64,000 bases of DNA from assembly GCF_963675165.1 (NCBI RefSeq), contig NC_087382.1, positions 3,821,963 to 3,885,962 on the forward strand, read 5' to 3'. This DNA comes from Halichondria panicea. Taxonomy: Eukaryota > Porifera > Demospongiae > Suberitida > Halichondriidae. Under the pieces are notes generated by a model. The model saw only the letters and a program-made list of their open reading frames with translations. It ran no database searches and was not told the origin of the DNA. This document shows positions 22,617 through 34,200 of the stretch, in pieces. A program made the position numbers and the translations under genes. Numbering within the stretch: the stretch's first letter is position 1; each line of letters begins with the position of its first letter.

Positions 22617-23487
22617 ATGGTGGACGATATTCTGTCAGAAAAATCACTCAAGCACAAACCAATTGCACATGCAGATTGTGTTAGAATTGTCCCCACAGAG
22701 TGGAGAGTGTTGTTCTATCGTATCAGACAGAAGCTGAAGCGATACATACTGGAATATATTACGCATGCACCGAGAATCTTGGCAAAGATCCTTGGTGCGT
22801 ACAGTATTGGGTTCTGTAACTCTCGTACCGGTTCCTCAAAGCGATTGGACGTTTAAGTGATGGATTATAGTTATATACAAATTGTACAGTACATTATTGC
22901 GGTATTGTTTTTCAGTCATTATGCGTTGTCAGTGTAGTACGTAGCAGGCAAGCAGAATTGAATGTGTTGTGTCATGTGCCTCCTCTTCAACGTAAAGGTG
23001 CTCTACTTTTTGGATCCCGTTCATGCGGCCATGCAGATCCACCTCTGTGCAAAAGAGTTCTGAGAACCTCCTCTATATGCAAGCACAGCACCAACAAGGT
23101 GTTCGATTTGAAGGGCTCCATGAGAAGTCGATCCATTGATTCGTCTAAAGAGAGTAGTGGGGACGTACTGTTGGATGAGAACTACCTTCAATATATACGT
23201 GTTACTTATTTAAACTAACTGTCAGCTGATTAGTAGCACACGATTTAGAAGCCTGCATGTAGTATCTCGAGTATAGCAAGTGTCCGAGTCCTATAATATA
23301 TTAATAACGTGTTCTCCCCCTCCAGCAATTTGCTGCAACCCAGTGTACGTGTACCCTCACTCCAAGTGTGTACTGATGCAGGCCATACTAGCCGACACTA
23401 AGTTCTTGACACAGAACGCCATCATGGACTACTCTCTACTCACTTGCATTGATGATTCCACGGGAGAACTTGTCGTCGGAATTATTG
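22617..23487 (+). pseudogene. PIKfyve-like phosphoinositide kinase fragment
   Basis: Three pieces on the plus strand follow the order of a Fab1/PIKfyve kinase domain. 22617-22852 has APRILAKILGAYSIGF and NSRTGSSKRLDV; about 23089-23205 has KVFDLKGSMRSRS and GDVLLDENYLQY; about 23322-23487 has NPVYVYPHSK, NAIMDYSLL and ELVVGIIG, then a GTAAGC donor. DLKGS and (I/M)DYSLL are hallmark motifs of phosphatidylinositol-phosphate kinases, and ELVVGII fits PIKfyve, which makes PI(3,5)P2. Frames are interrupted between pieces, the glycine-rich ATP-binding start is not seen, and nothing continues after GIIG. It is therefore a truncated duplicate carried in the amplified spacer. Confidence 0.72.
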
Positions 23488-23977
23488 GTAAGCTTGTGAG
23501 GGGCGGGGCAGTGTGTGTGGCTTGTAAAACAACAAGCTATGTCGTTCAGTTCCTCTCGACGTTTGTTGATTGTGATTGTGCCATGATGAGTGTTTGTAAT
23601 AATCTTTTTGAATTAAAGATGTCTTATAACTTTAGCCTAACTAACCCTTGCATGTCTTATAATGAGATGCCCCAGACTCTCCCTCAGTTGCATGTACATA
23701 CTAGGTACTATACTACACAGAGAAAAATTGTGCTGAAACTGCGTGAGATTTCTTCCTGCATGACAGAGGTAACTTTGATTTCTTCCCGACATTGCTGTTT
23801 TAGTTTAGAGTGTGTTCAACGTGGTGATGTACTGTAGCTCAGCTAAAGCATGTAATGTACAACTGCTTGTAACGATTACATGTTATGCATGTACTTCACT
23901 CAACTGTACTTGTATATTATTGCATGCGGAATCCATGGAAGTTATACTTGTCCCTAATCTGCCGGACTTGGTGCCTA
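23488..23977. other. Spacer 2 segment without gene
   Basis: No gene seen after the last kinase-like exon. The open frame across the exon end is intron read-through. Confidence 0.5.
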
Positions 23978-24496
23978 CAAACGTTAGATACGTACAGCAG
24001 TATACCATTGTATGCATGTCGACTTCTTAAGACAACACTTATTTTAGAGTTAATAATTATACTGTTAGTATTGACAGATGAGAACTGTGTGATTGTAGCA
24101 GATTTCATGGACTCTTTATAAGCACGGAAAAGTGATGATGAAGAAGTTTATCAAGGAGCAGTGGCAAGGATCGAGATTCTGGAGGGAACAGGCAATGGTG
24201 AGAAATTAACTCTGGAAGGTTCATATACATACATAGTACGGTTTTACTCTTTGGTAATTGACCTCATGAATGTAATCTATTGGTAGCGTAGATAATTATG
24301 TGTGAATCGAAACAATTCATATATACCACAACCATTAAATATCTACAAAAAATAAATCTACAAGAATCTACAAAAAAAGCATATCTCTCTTTAAACTGTA
24401 GTGACATAAACAAGTGCTAACGACAGTAACTGTTGGAACTAACAATCCCTACAAATGTTATTTACATGATAAGGTACTTCAGCTAAATAAAACAGT
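23978..24496. repeat. 3'-flank block of copy 3, duplicated at copy 4
   Basis: This block is near-identical to 30747-31267. It contains a short coding-like stretch at 24122-24197 (ARKSDDEEVYQGAVARIEIL, then EGTGN and a GTGAG donor). A diverged version is at 45193-45291 (STESEDEEFIK, RIEILEGTGNG). The parent gene is not recognised. Confidence 0.6.
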
Positions 24497-27400
24497 TTAT
24501 ACTTCATTGCGTATATGGCCGATTTCTGTGTGTGTAACAGCAGGACGATGGTTGACTCTTAGAGGAGGAGGGGCTGGTCTGTAGTCCTCTGTGGTGAGAG
24601 GGGCTAGATCATCCATGTAGGATAGTCTCAGCTGGTCCGGCCTCGTGGCTGGTCTGATGATGGGAGGAGTGATGTAACGATCAGGGTCAGCTTCTTCCAC
24701 GGCTCCATCAGTGTAAGGTGGGTTCAAGGCGTCTCTTTGTTCATAGTCGTCTACTGCTTTGAGTAATTCATCTTCATCATTTTCATCGGCTACCAGCTGA
24801 TACATTTCCCGGGCATTGTTAGCTCGGCGAAGTCTCATGTCTGCAGCACCAGCTCGTAAGTTTCTTATGGTGTCTTCTATCTTCAGCCATGTATTGCTCT
24901 TCTTGAGTACGACTTGGTAAAAGTGATAGCAGAGTGTTGTCACAAATAAGGTGAATGATATAGCCATCGAAGTATTGGCTAGTGCTGACTGATCTTTATT
25001 CGTATCTTTGACATAAGAGGTACCAAACGCTAGAATAGCAACATCGAATAGATAAAGAGTTTCGAGGGAATCACAAAACTTACTTTTGTACAAGCGATTA
25101 TTTAGTAGTTTCCAGACAATCAGTCCAACTGATAGAACCTCAGCTGATAGAATAGGGAGGTAAGTGTCGAGAGCCATGGCAGCTACTAGATTATGAATAA
25201 TTAAAGCAAAGAGAAGCAGTCCCACCCAGTAGCGATGCTTGGGAGTGAATGGAGCATGGTATGCATCCATGAAGCCAGTGTACTTTGTATTCTTGGTCCA
25301 TATCATAACCTTGGAACAGCGTGGAAACCATAGTCCAAAGAAGAGTAGTACAGTGAACAATACACTAGCAATGAGGATAATGGCTGCAGCAACAAACCGA
25401 GGGATGTGATCAGGAGCGAAGTATTGCACATTGCCATCGTACACCCAAACTATATCACTTGTACCATCAGGATAATCCAAGACCCTGTGTTGCAGTGCAG
25501 CAATGACAAACCGTAAGAGTTTGGAGTAAGAGAGTAGGATGAGTGTGCCTAAGGCAGCAACTGGGTTCCTGTTGGAGAGGAGCTTTGCAAATGAGTCAAA
25601 ATATTTGCTCAACATGATGATTAGAAACATTAGAAGAAACAAGTAAACTGGGAAGACAAGTTGAAGGAGTACTTTTCGTTGAGAGTTCATTCCATTGTAA
25701 AAACATGTCTCAATACCTAAATCAAGATTCACCCATGATACAAAAACTGTTAAAAAGTTGTTTAAACTAGGAAAGAAAATTGCTCTATTAGCAGCTACTA
25801 TGTTGGCGTAAAAAATGAGGCCATGAATATTTCCAGTTGCTATAGTGAAGTTGAGCACAAGAATTAAAGCAACTAGCAATATGCCTGCCAGCGCAAATGG
25901 AATTAGTAGAAGAAGGGAAAAATTAGAGCATTTTTGACAGTTTGACGTAGCCAGCACAAGACTTAGTCCTGGTTCACATTCTCCACACAAGACACCACTT
26001 CGATTGTAAGCACATTGTTCGTCAGGGTTGCTTAGACTGATGTTGACTGGTTTTTCTACACAATAGTCAAATGTACAGTTACTAACAATATACCCTGTTC
26101 CGTTAGTGGTATTAGTTACTCCTATCCATATGTTGTTATTGCTTTCCAACTTTATGGTACCATTTTCATCGGAACAGTTTGTTATCTGATATCTTTGTTG
26201 CAAGTCTGGATCACAGTCACACCTGCACTCAATATCGGACTGAATTGGCTGAAGTCCAATAGGGCATATGCAGGGTTGAAAATATATATTTATAAGTTGT
26301 CTTGAAATTCCTAAATTGATGCATGGACCCTCGGCATAGAGTTCCACTTGAGCAGAGCTGTCTTGTGAGAATACATTGTACTCTAATTCTGTGCACCGAT
26401 TACCAATTTCATGTTTTGCCTGTCCTTCTTTGAAACGATCACGTCCACTCTCACTGACAACAGAACTGCGAATTGTGGCATTCATTTGATTTCTAACTTG
26501 GTCAACAGCCATAACACTGATTGTAAATGTGTGTCCTTTTTTTGTAGAACCATAGTCGTATTGTGAATAGTTGCACAAAATTACTTGAACAGGCCTAGAG
26601 GAGATTGATAGTGGCTCGATGGAGGAGTTGACAGTTTTTTTTACGTAGTCCAATCCGTTTAAAGATTTATATTCAGCATTTTGACTTACTGTACACCTGT
26701 CCAACAGACCTCCGTAGATGTCTGCTCCTGACTGGGTAGCCGTGTTGTCAGTCATGAATGTGTTGAAATAGTTTGTGTTGAAATAGTTTGAATCAGAGCG
26801 GGACTCATACAGTTTAATTGTTTGAATGAAGCAGTTAGCAAAAATAGTTCGAGTTGCATCATCTTCTGTGGCCCCTCCTCTGCAGGCACCACTCTGTGTG
26901 TCATCTGCCACAAATATCCCCCCTCCGTACTGAGCCAAGTTGTTGTTACTCATTAGCTTGACATATCGATCCTGAGTATATTCTTCATTCATTTTAAATA
27001 GGTACAGTTTCGAACTTTGCTGTAGATACACTCCACCTCCACTTGTGTTAGCTGTGTTTGAGTCAATGTTGACATGTGATTGAGTTAGTTTAATAGTTGA
27101 AGATACTGCATGTATACCTCCACCATTCTCAGCAATGTTGTGAGCAATCTCACTCTGTGGAGGAATCTCACTCTGTAGAGGAATCTCACTTTTTGGAGGA
27201 ATTAGATAGCCATATGCATTTTCCATCTGCACTGATTGGAACTCAACTCTACTGGAATATGCATAAATGCCCCCACCATCCTGTGCTGTGTTGTGATAGA
27301 TCTTTATTGGCTCTTTTACAAGGAGTGTACTCTCTCTCAGAAATATCCCTCCTCCAGAGGTAGCTGTGTTGTTGGTGATGATCACTCCTTTCGTGTTAAT

Positions 27401-29101
27401 ATATATTTGACTATGGTCAGCGCTGATAGCTCCACCAAACACACCATGATTGTTACTCAGTATTGTAGGTCCATTAAACTCGATTCGACTATTGAAAGCA
27501 TAAATGGGACGACCATTGTTACTGACAATATTCCTTCCAGTGAATGTTACGTTTGATTGCAAAATGTTCAAACTGGCCATGTTATTAGTAATGTCAGTGT
27601 TATGGATGATCAAGGTGGAAGATTGGAAGACATAAATTACCCCTCCCTTTTTAGCAAAGTTGTGTGTCAGCTCACTGTTGGAGATGGACACACTACCTGA
27701 GAGAACATAAATTGCTCCACCATATTCAGCACTGCTGTGTGTCAGCTCACTGTTGGAGATGGACACACTACCTGAGTCAACATTAATCGTTCCACCATAA
27801 TAGTCAGCACTGTTGTTTGTCAGCTCACTGTTGGAGATGGACACATTACCTGAGTCAACAACAATTGCTCCACCATAGTTAGCACTGTTGTTTGTCAGCT
27901 CACTGTTGGATATGGACACATTAACTGAGAAAATATAAATCGCTCCACCATAATACTCAGCACTGTTGTTTGTCAGCTCACTGTTGGAGATGGACAAACT
28001 ACCTGAGCCAACAACAATCGCTCCACCACTATAGTCAGCACTGTTGTTTGTCAGCTCACTGTTGAAGATGGACACATTACCTGAGTGAACACTAATCGCT
28101 CCACCATAGTTAGTAGCACTGTTGTTTGTCAGCTCACTGTTGAAGATGGACACACTACCTGAGATAACATAAATCGCTCCACCATAAGAGTCAGCACTGT
28201 TGTTTGTCAGCTCACTGTTGGAGATGGACACATTACCTGAGTCAACATTAATCGTTCCACCATAATAGTCAGCACTGTTGTTTGTCAGCTCACTGTTGGA
28301 AATGGACACACTACCTGAGACAACACTAATCGCTCCACCATTCTGAGAAGCTTTGTTATTTGTGAAGTTACACCAAGTGATCACTACAGCACCAGATACC
28401 ACTTCTACTGCTCCTCCGCTCTCAGCACTGTTATAGTTGAACTCTGTGTTGTTGATCAGTGCGTTGTTTGATTTAATGAAAACTGCACCTCCATCATTTC
28501 TAGTGAACACACTGTTTGTTATGTACACATCATCAGCCTCAACGTGCAGTGCCCGACCAATGTTGTTCATAAAGAGAGTGCTCTCAACTGTTGCAGTTTG
28601 AGTATTAGTAATCTTAACGAGGTGGTTTTCCGCTTGATTGAGTAATACAAAGTCCGAAAAGTTGCAGTCTTTGATGTACACATCATTGGCACCATCAATG
28701 ATCAAACCTTGATGTGAGTTTTGTAATCCAACATTCGCTCCAATAAAACCCAAGCGTTCAATATTCAATTTGGTAATACTAACAAAACGTATCGCACCAT
28801 TGCTATGGAATCCAACTGCAGTTGTACTTGTGTTCTGACCAGTGATTTGCACATGTGAGAAGTTACGAATCAATAACTGCTCAGTTAACACATGATGTCC
28901 AGGTAGAAAGCTCAAGGTGAGATTGTCTCCACCAGATAGCAGGTCTGTTTGAACAAGCTGCTCGAGAGTGAAACAAGTTCCATTTCGATAGCCATTACAC
29001 GAGTCGGTTGAATCCACTGGCACAATACGATAGTGCTCACTCCTGGTAACAGTAGCTAGGGTCAGTAGCACTAACCAGCTGAGAATACTTCTAGACAGCA
29101 T
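24497..29101 (-). CDS. Beta-helix repeat, multipass membrane receptor-like protein, copy 3
   Basis: One open frame of 1534 codons with the full architecture: signal peptide, about 11 GGAI/NSELTNN repeats, looser GGGI repeats, Cys-rich segment (CICPIGLQPIQSDIEC, GVLCGECEPGLS), membrane helices from about residue 1065, and the Tyr/Pro-rich tail ending RNEV. One insertion unique to this copy repeats PPKSEIPLQSEIPPQSEIA in the lower ectodomain (about 27140-27210). Membrane and tail sequence is almost the same as in the other copies. The 3' flank is shared with copy 4 and the 5' flank carries the foldback element also seen at copy 4. Ligand and role are unknown; a surface receptor or adhesion role is inferred. 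Confidence 0.88.
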   Translation of the reverse strand: MLSRSILSWLVLLTLATVTRSEHYRIVPVDSTDSCNGYRNGTCFTLEQLVQTDLLSGGDNLTLSFLPGHHVLTEQLLIRNFSHVQITGQNTSTTAVGFHSNGAIRFVSITKLNIERLGFIGANVGLQNSHQGLIIDGANDVYIKDCNFSDFVLLNQAENHLVKITNTQTATVESTLFMNNIGRALHVEADDVYITNSVFTRNDGGAVFIKSNNALINNTEFNYNSAESGGAVEVVSGAVVITWCNFTNNKASQNGGAISVVSGSVSISNSELTNNSADYYGGTINVDSGNVSISNSELTNNSADSYGGAIYVISGSVSIFNSELTNNSATNYGGAISVHSGNVSIFNSELTNNSADYSGGAIVVGSGSLSISNSELTNNSAEYYGGAIYIFSVNVSISNSELTNNSANYGGAIVVDSGNVSISNSELTNNSADYYGGTINVDSGSVSISNSELTHSSAEYGGAIYVLSGSVSISNSELTHNFAKKGGVIYVFQSSTLIIHNTDITNNMASLNILQSNVTFTGRNIVSNNGRPIYAFNSRIEFNGPTILSNNHGVFGGAISADHSQIYINTKGVIITNNTATSGGGIFLRESTLLVKEPIKIYHNTAQDGGGIYAYSSRVEFQSVQMENAYGYLIPPKSEIPLQSEIPPQSEIAHNIAENGGGIHAVSSTIKLTQSHVNIDSNTANTSGGGVYLQQSSKLYLFKMNEEYTQDRYVKLMSNNNLAQYGGGIFVADDTQSGACRGGATEDDATRTIFANCFIQTIKLYESRSDSNYFNTNYFNTFMTDNTATQSGADIYGGLLDRCTVSQNAEYKSLNGLDYVKKTVNSSIEPLSISSRPVQVILCNYSQYDYGSTKKGHTFTISVMAVDQVRNQMNATIRSSVVSESGRDRFKEGQAKHEIGNRCTELEYNVFSQDSSAQVELYAEGPCINLGISRQLINIYFQPCICPIGLQPIQSDIECRCDCDPDLQQRYQITNCSDENGTIKLESNNNIWIGVTNTTNGTGYIVSNCTFDYCVEKPVNISLSNPDEQCAYNRSGVLCGECEPGLSLVLATSNCQKCSNFSLLLLIPFALAGILLVALILVLNFTIATGNIHGLIFYANIVAANRAIFFPSLNNFLTVFVSWVNLDLGIETCFYNGMNSQRKVLLQLVFPVYLFLLMFLIIMLSKYFDSFAKLLSNRNPVAALGTLILLSYSKLLRFVIAALQHRVLDYPDGTSDIVWVYDGNVQYFAPDHIPRFVAAAIILIASVLFTVLLFFGLWFPRCSKVMIWTKNTKYTGFMDAYHAPFTPKHRYWVGLLLFALIIHNLVAAMALDTYLPILSAEVLSVGLIVWKLLNNRLYKSKFCDSLETLYLFDVAILAFGTSYVKDTNKDQSALANTSMAISFTLFVTTLCYHFYQVVLKKSNTWLKIEDTIRNLRAGAADMRLRRANNAREMYQLVADENDEDELLKAVDDYEQRDALNPPYTDGAVEEADPDRYITPPIIRPATRPDQLRLSYMDDLAPLTTEDYRPAPPPLRVNHRPAVTHTEIGHIRNEV

Positions 29102-29574
29102 ATCTGAAGTGCATGTATGATGGTTACTATATAATTATTATGATTATGTTGCACGCAAATGGCTATATAAATAGCTGCATACCGTCTAGTGCAAATTATA
29201 ATCTTCAACTCACTGTTTAATGGATGTTGCACGCTTTTTTGTTTCGCTACTTTTGCAATAGTTAACAAGCGCTCTTTCACATCTAGAATTGAAATAATTA
29301 TGGTAATTATATAGAGATGTGTATCTATACAGGAGTGCATGAATAGGAGTATACGTATCAAACACATTCCTTTCCAGGCTTTCCTCTTGCTACGTCACAA
29401 ATACTTGTAGTTGTATAAACTGTGAAGTATAGGAAATGTACCTATAACTAACCACATGCACACCATGTGTGTATTCACACTAGAGTAAGTCGCCGAACTC
29501 CGTCAGACATCAAAGTGTGTCAGGTAAAAGGGCGTGTAACGCACAAACAAACAAGACTGATTCAAACTAATTAC
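29102..29574 (-). promoter_or_regulatory. Conserved 5' flank of copy 3 with likely leader intron
   Basis: The acceptor CACTTCAG before ATATG and a GTGAGT donor after CCATTAAACA (about 29212) are kept. The MITE found in the flanks of copies 1 and 2 is missing here. From about 29340 the sequence runs into the target site of the foldback element. Confidence 0.4.
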
Positions 29575-30438
29575 TACGGTGGGCCTGAGGTATACACCTA
29601 CTCCATTTTGCATTTGCGGTTCATTTCGCATGCGCTTCTGCAGTTGGCTTCTGCAGTTGGCTTCTGTAGTTGGCAGTTGACTTTTGCAGTTGGCTTTTGC
29701 AGTTGGCTTTTGCAGTTGTCTTTTGCAGTTGGCTTATGCAGTTGACTTTTGCAGTTGGCTTTTGCAGTTGGCTTTTGCAGTTGGAAGTTGACTTTTGCAG
29801 TTGCTCAGTCACAATGATCACAATTCCATATGATTTACAATTAAGGACATAGAAATATTGTACAGCAGAACATAGAATGCCGCATGATAGCAAGCCTGTA
29901 TAACAGGTCACCATAATAATTTATTATATAATAATAATTAGAACAACATATATTTCTTAATAAGAAACAGGTAAGCCGATGATTATGCTGGCTAGCTACC
30001 TGTGTCTAATATCTCTGCTGTGTCTGTCTGCGCATGTTTGAACAATTATTTGTAAGGTCTCCACGAGTAAAAATATTTCATCAACAGATAGTTGAAATGG
30101 GGTATTCAATATTAATGTCTGCATAGTCCTATTACCCGTATATACCGTTGAGTTATTGCAAATGTGCCATGATAAAACACAGACAGACACAGCAGAGGTA
30201 TTAGAATTAGACACAGCTATAGCTAGCTATAGCCAGCATAATTATTCTCCTGCCTGTTTCTTATTAAAGCACATGTTGATGTCATGTGATATTGTGAGAT
30301 TGAGCAACTGACTTTTTCAACTGCAGAAGCGAACTGCAGAAGCGAACTGCAAAAATGAACTGCAAAAGCATAGTTGAACTGCAAAATGAACCGCAAACGC
30401 AAAATGGAGCAGGTGTATACCTCAGGGCCACCATCGTA
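29575..30438. mobile_element. Foldback element with long imperfect inverted arms
   Basis: The left end TACGGTGGGCCTGAGGTATA and right end (reverse complement TACGATGGTGGCCCTGAGGT) are inverted repeats and continue inward (CTCCATTTTGC, TTTGCGGTTCATTT). AATTAC flanks both ends, a likely 6-bp target duplication. A second inverted pair lies inside (TTCTTAATAAGAAACAGG against CCTGTTTCTTATTAA; CTGCTGTGTCTGTCTG against its complement). The left arm has a 13-bp tandem repeat (GCAGTTGGCTTTT, about 29640-29800). No transposase. Confidence 0.7.
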
Positions 30439-30746
30439 AATTACACACACTAACAGATGGCCATGGGCTTATTATCCAGCGAAAACTTGGATAGGCCAAG
30501 TCGCTTCCAGTTCGAGCAGTGATAACTTGAAAAAACTACTGATTTTCGTCAGAACGTCAGTCAGCAATATTCTAGCTATAAGCGCTAATATACATGCAGC
30601 ACCTATAGTTATAAGCGCTATATATTAGCGCTTATAGCTAGAATATTGCTGACTCAGCACTTTACAACCCTCACAAAGAAACAAGTGTAGCTCCGCTTTG
30701 CAGGGTCGCCTGATTCTGGGAATTGCTCCACTCTGTACTGCACTAC
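30439..30746. other. Spacer 3 unique segment with strong hairpin
   Basis: No gene seen. It holds the hairpin listed at 30560-30653. The segment has no obvious partner in the other spacers. Confidence 0.55.
30560..30653. repeat. Perfect 33-bp inverted repeat (hairpin)
   Basis: The left arm 30560-30592 (GTCAGCAATATTCTAGC and on to TAATATA) is the exact reverse complement of 30621-30653. The 28-bp loop itself contains a further partial copy (ATAAGCGCTA). Confidence 0.9.
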
Positions 30747-31267
30747 AAACGTTAGATAATACGTACAGCAGTATACCATTGTATGCATGTCGACTTCTTA
30801 AGACAACACTTATTTTAGAGTTAATAATTATACTGTTAGTATTGACAGATGAGAACTGTGTGATTGTAGCAGATTTCATGGACTCTTTATAAGCACAGAA
30901 AAGTTGATGATGAAGAAGTTTATCAAGGAGCAGTGGCAAGGATCGAGATTCTGGAGGGAACAGGCAATGGTGAGAAATTAACTCTGGAAGGTTCATATAC
31001 ATACATAGTACGGTTTTACTCTTTGGTAATTGACCTCATGAATGTAATCTATTGGTAGCGTAGATAATTATGTGTGAATCGAAACAATTCATATATACCA
31101 CAACCATTAAATATCTACAAAAAATAAATCTACAAGAATCTACAAAAAAGCATATCTCTCTTTAAACTATAGTGACATAAACAAGTGCTAACGACAGTAA
31201 CTGTTGGAACTAACAATCCCTACAAATGTTATTTACATGATAAGGTACTTCAGCTAAATAAAACAGT
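30747..31267. repeat. 3'-flank block of copy 4, duplicate of 23978-24496
   Basis: Same sequence as the copy 3 flank with a few changes, including the RIEILEGTGN coding-like stretch (30898-30973). It ends at the stop codon of copy 4. Confidence 0.75.
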
Positions 31268-34200
31268 TTATACTTCATTGCGTATATGGCCGATTTCTGT
31301 GTGTGTAACAGCAGGACGATGGTTGACTCTTAGAGGAGGAGGGGCTGGTCTGTAGTCCTCTGTGGTGAGAGGGGCTAGATCATCCATGTAGGATAGTCTC
31401 AGCTGGTCCGGCCTCGTGGCTGGTCTGATGATGGGAGGAGTGATGTAACGATCAGGGTCAGCTTCTTCCACGGCTCCATCAGTGTAAGGTGGGTTCAAGG
31501 CGTCTCTTTGTTCATAATCATCTACTGCTTCGAGTAATTCATCTTCATCATTTTCATCGGCTACCAGCTGATACATTTCCCGAGCATTGTTAGCTCGTCG
31601 AAGTCTCATGTCTGCAGCACCAGCTCGTAAGTTTCTTATGGTGTCTTCTATCTTCAGCCATGTATTGCTCTTCTTGAGTACGACTTGGTAAAAGTGATAG
31701 CAGAGTGTTGTCACAAATAAGGTGAATGATATAGCCATTGAAGTATTGGCTAGTACTGACTGATCTTTATTTGTATCTTTGACGTAGAAGGTGCCAAACG
31801 CTAGAATAGCAACATCGAATAGATAGAGAGTTTCGAGGGAATCACAAAACTTACTTTTGTACAAGCGATTATTTAGTAGTTTCCAGACAATCAGTCCAAC
31901 TGATAGAACCCCAGCTGATAGAATAGGGAGGTAAGTGTCGACAGCCACGGCAGCTACTAGATTATGAATAATTAAAGCAAAGAGAAGCAGTCCCACCCAG
32001 TAGCGATGCTTGGGAGTGAATGGAGCATGGTATGCATCCATGAAGCCACTGTATTTTGTATTCTTGGTCCATATCATAACCTTGGAACAGCGTGGAAACC
32101 ATTGTCCAAAGAAGAGCAGTACAGTGAACATTACACCAGCAATGAGGATTATGGCTGCAGCAACAAACCGAGGGAGGTGATCGCGAGCGAAATATTGTAC
32201 ATTGCCATCAAACAACCAAACTATATCACTTGTACCATCAGGATAGTCCAAGACCCTGTGTTGCAATGCAGCAATGACAAACCGTAAGAGTTTGGAGTAA
32301 GAGAGTAGGATGAGTGTGCCTAAGGCAGCAACTGGGTTCCTGTTGGAGAGGAGCTTTGCAAAATATTTGCTTAGAATGATAATAAAAAACATTAGAAGAA
32401 ACAAGTAAGCGGAAAAGACAAGTTGAAGGAGCACTTTTCCTTGAGAGTTCATTCCATTGTAAAAGCATGTCTCGATTCCTAAGTCAAGATTCACCCATGA
32501 TACGAAAACTGTTAAAAAGTTGTTTAAACTAGAAAAGAAAATTGCTCTATTAGCAGCTACTATGTTGGCGTAAAATATGAGGCCATGAATATTTCCAGTT
32601 GCTATAGTGATGTTGAGCATGAGAATTAAAGCAACTAGCAATATGCCTGTCAGGGCAAATGGTATTAGTAGAAGAAGGTAAAGATTAGAGCATTCTTTAC
32701 AGTTTGACGTAGCCAACACAAGACTGAGTCCTGGTTCACATTCTCCACACAAGACACCTCTTCGATTGTAGGCACACTGTTCGTCAGGGTTGCTTAGACT
32801 AATGTTGAATGGTTTTTGTACGCAATAGTCAAATGCACAGTTGCTAACGACATACCCTGTTTCGTCGGTGGTATTTATGACTTTTATCCATATGTTGTTA
32901 TCACTTTCCAGCTTTATGGTCCCATTTTCCTCAGAACAGTTTGTTATCTGATATCCTTGTTGCAATTCTGGATCACAGTCACACTTGCACTCAATATCGG
33001 ACTGAATTGGTTTGAGTCCACTAGGGCATGTGCAGAGTTCAAACGAAATATTGATAAGTTGTTTTGAAATTCCCATATTGTTGCATGGACCCTCGGCATA
33101 GAGTTCTACTTGAGCAGAGTTGTCTTGTGAGAATACATTGTACTCTAATTCTGTGCACTGATTACCAATTTCATGTTTTGCCTGTCCTTCTTTGAAACGA
33201 TCACGTCCACTCCCACTGACAACAGAACTGCGAATTGTGGCATTCATTGGATTTCCAACTTGGTCAACAGCCATAACACTGATTGTAAATGTGTGTCCTT
33301 TTTTTATAGAACCATAGTCATATTGTGAATAGTTGCACAAAATTACTTGAACAGGCCTAGAGGAGATTGATAGTGGCTCGATGGAGGAGTTGACAGTATT
33401 TTGGATGTAGTCCAATCCGTTTGAAGAAATGTGATATTCAGCATTTTGACTTGCAGTACACCTGTCCAACAGACCTCCATAGATGTCTGCTCCTGACTGG
33501 GTAACTGTGTTCTTTGTCATGAATGTGTTGAAGTGGTTTACATCAGAGTATATTTGACCATACAGATTAATTGTTTGAATGAAGCAGTCAGCAAAAATGG
33601 TTTCAGTTTCTGTGGCCCCTCCTTTGCAGGCACTACTCTCTGTGTCATCTGCCACAAATATTCCTCCTCCGTACTGAGCCAAGTTGTTGTTAATTATTAA
33701 CTTAACATATCGATTCTGACTCCAATAATGTTCTCCATCCTTTTTCAATAGGTACAGTTTAGAACTTTGTTGCAGATACACTCCACCTCCACTAGCTTTA
33801 GCTGTGTTTGAGTCAATGTTGACGTGTGAATGAGTAAGTTCAATAGTTGATGATACTGCAATAATACCTCCACCATTATTCTCAGCAATGTTGTGAGCAA
33901 TCCCACTTTGTTTATTTGGAGGAAGTGGCCTACCATATTCATCTACCATCTGCACTGATTGGAACTCAACTCTACTGGAATATGCATAAATCCCCCCACC
34001 ATCCTGTGCTGTGTTGTGATAGATCTTTATTGGCTCATTTACAAGGAGTGTACTCTCTCTCAGAAATATCCCTCCTCCAGAGGTAGCTGTGTTGTTGGTG
34101 ATGATCACTCCTTTCGTGTTAATATATATTTGACTCTGGTCAGAGCTAATGGCTCCACCAAACATACCATGATTGTTACTCAGTGTTGTAGGTCCATTAA

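Noticed and set aside
29621..29914. Frames rich in QLQKPTAK or FAVGFCSW
   Set aside because: They are produced by a 13-bp tandem repeat (39 bases make 13 codons) within the foldback element.
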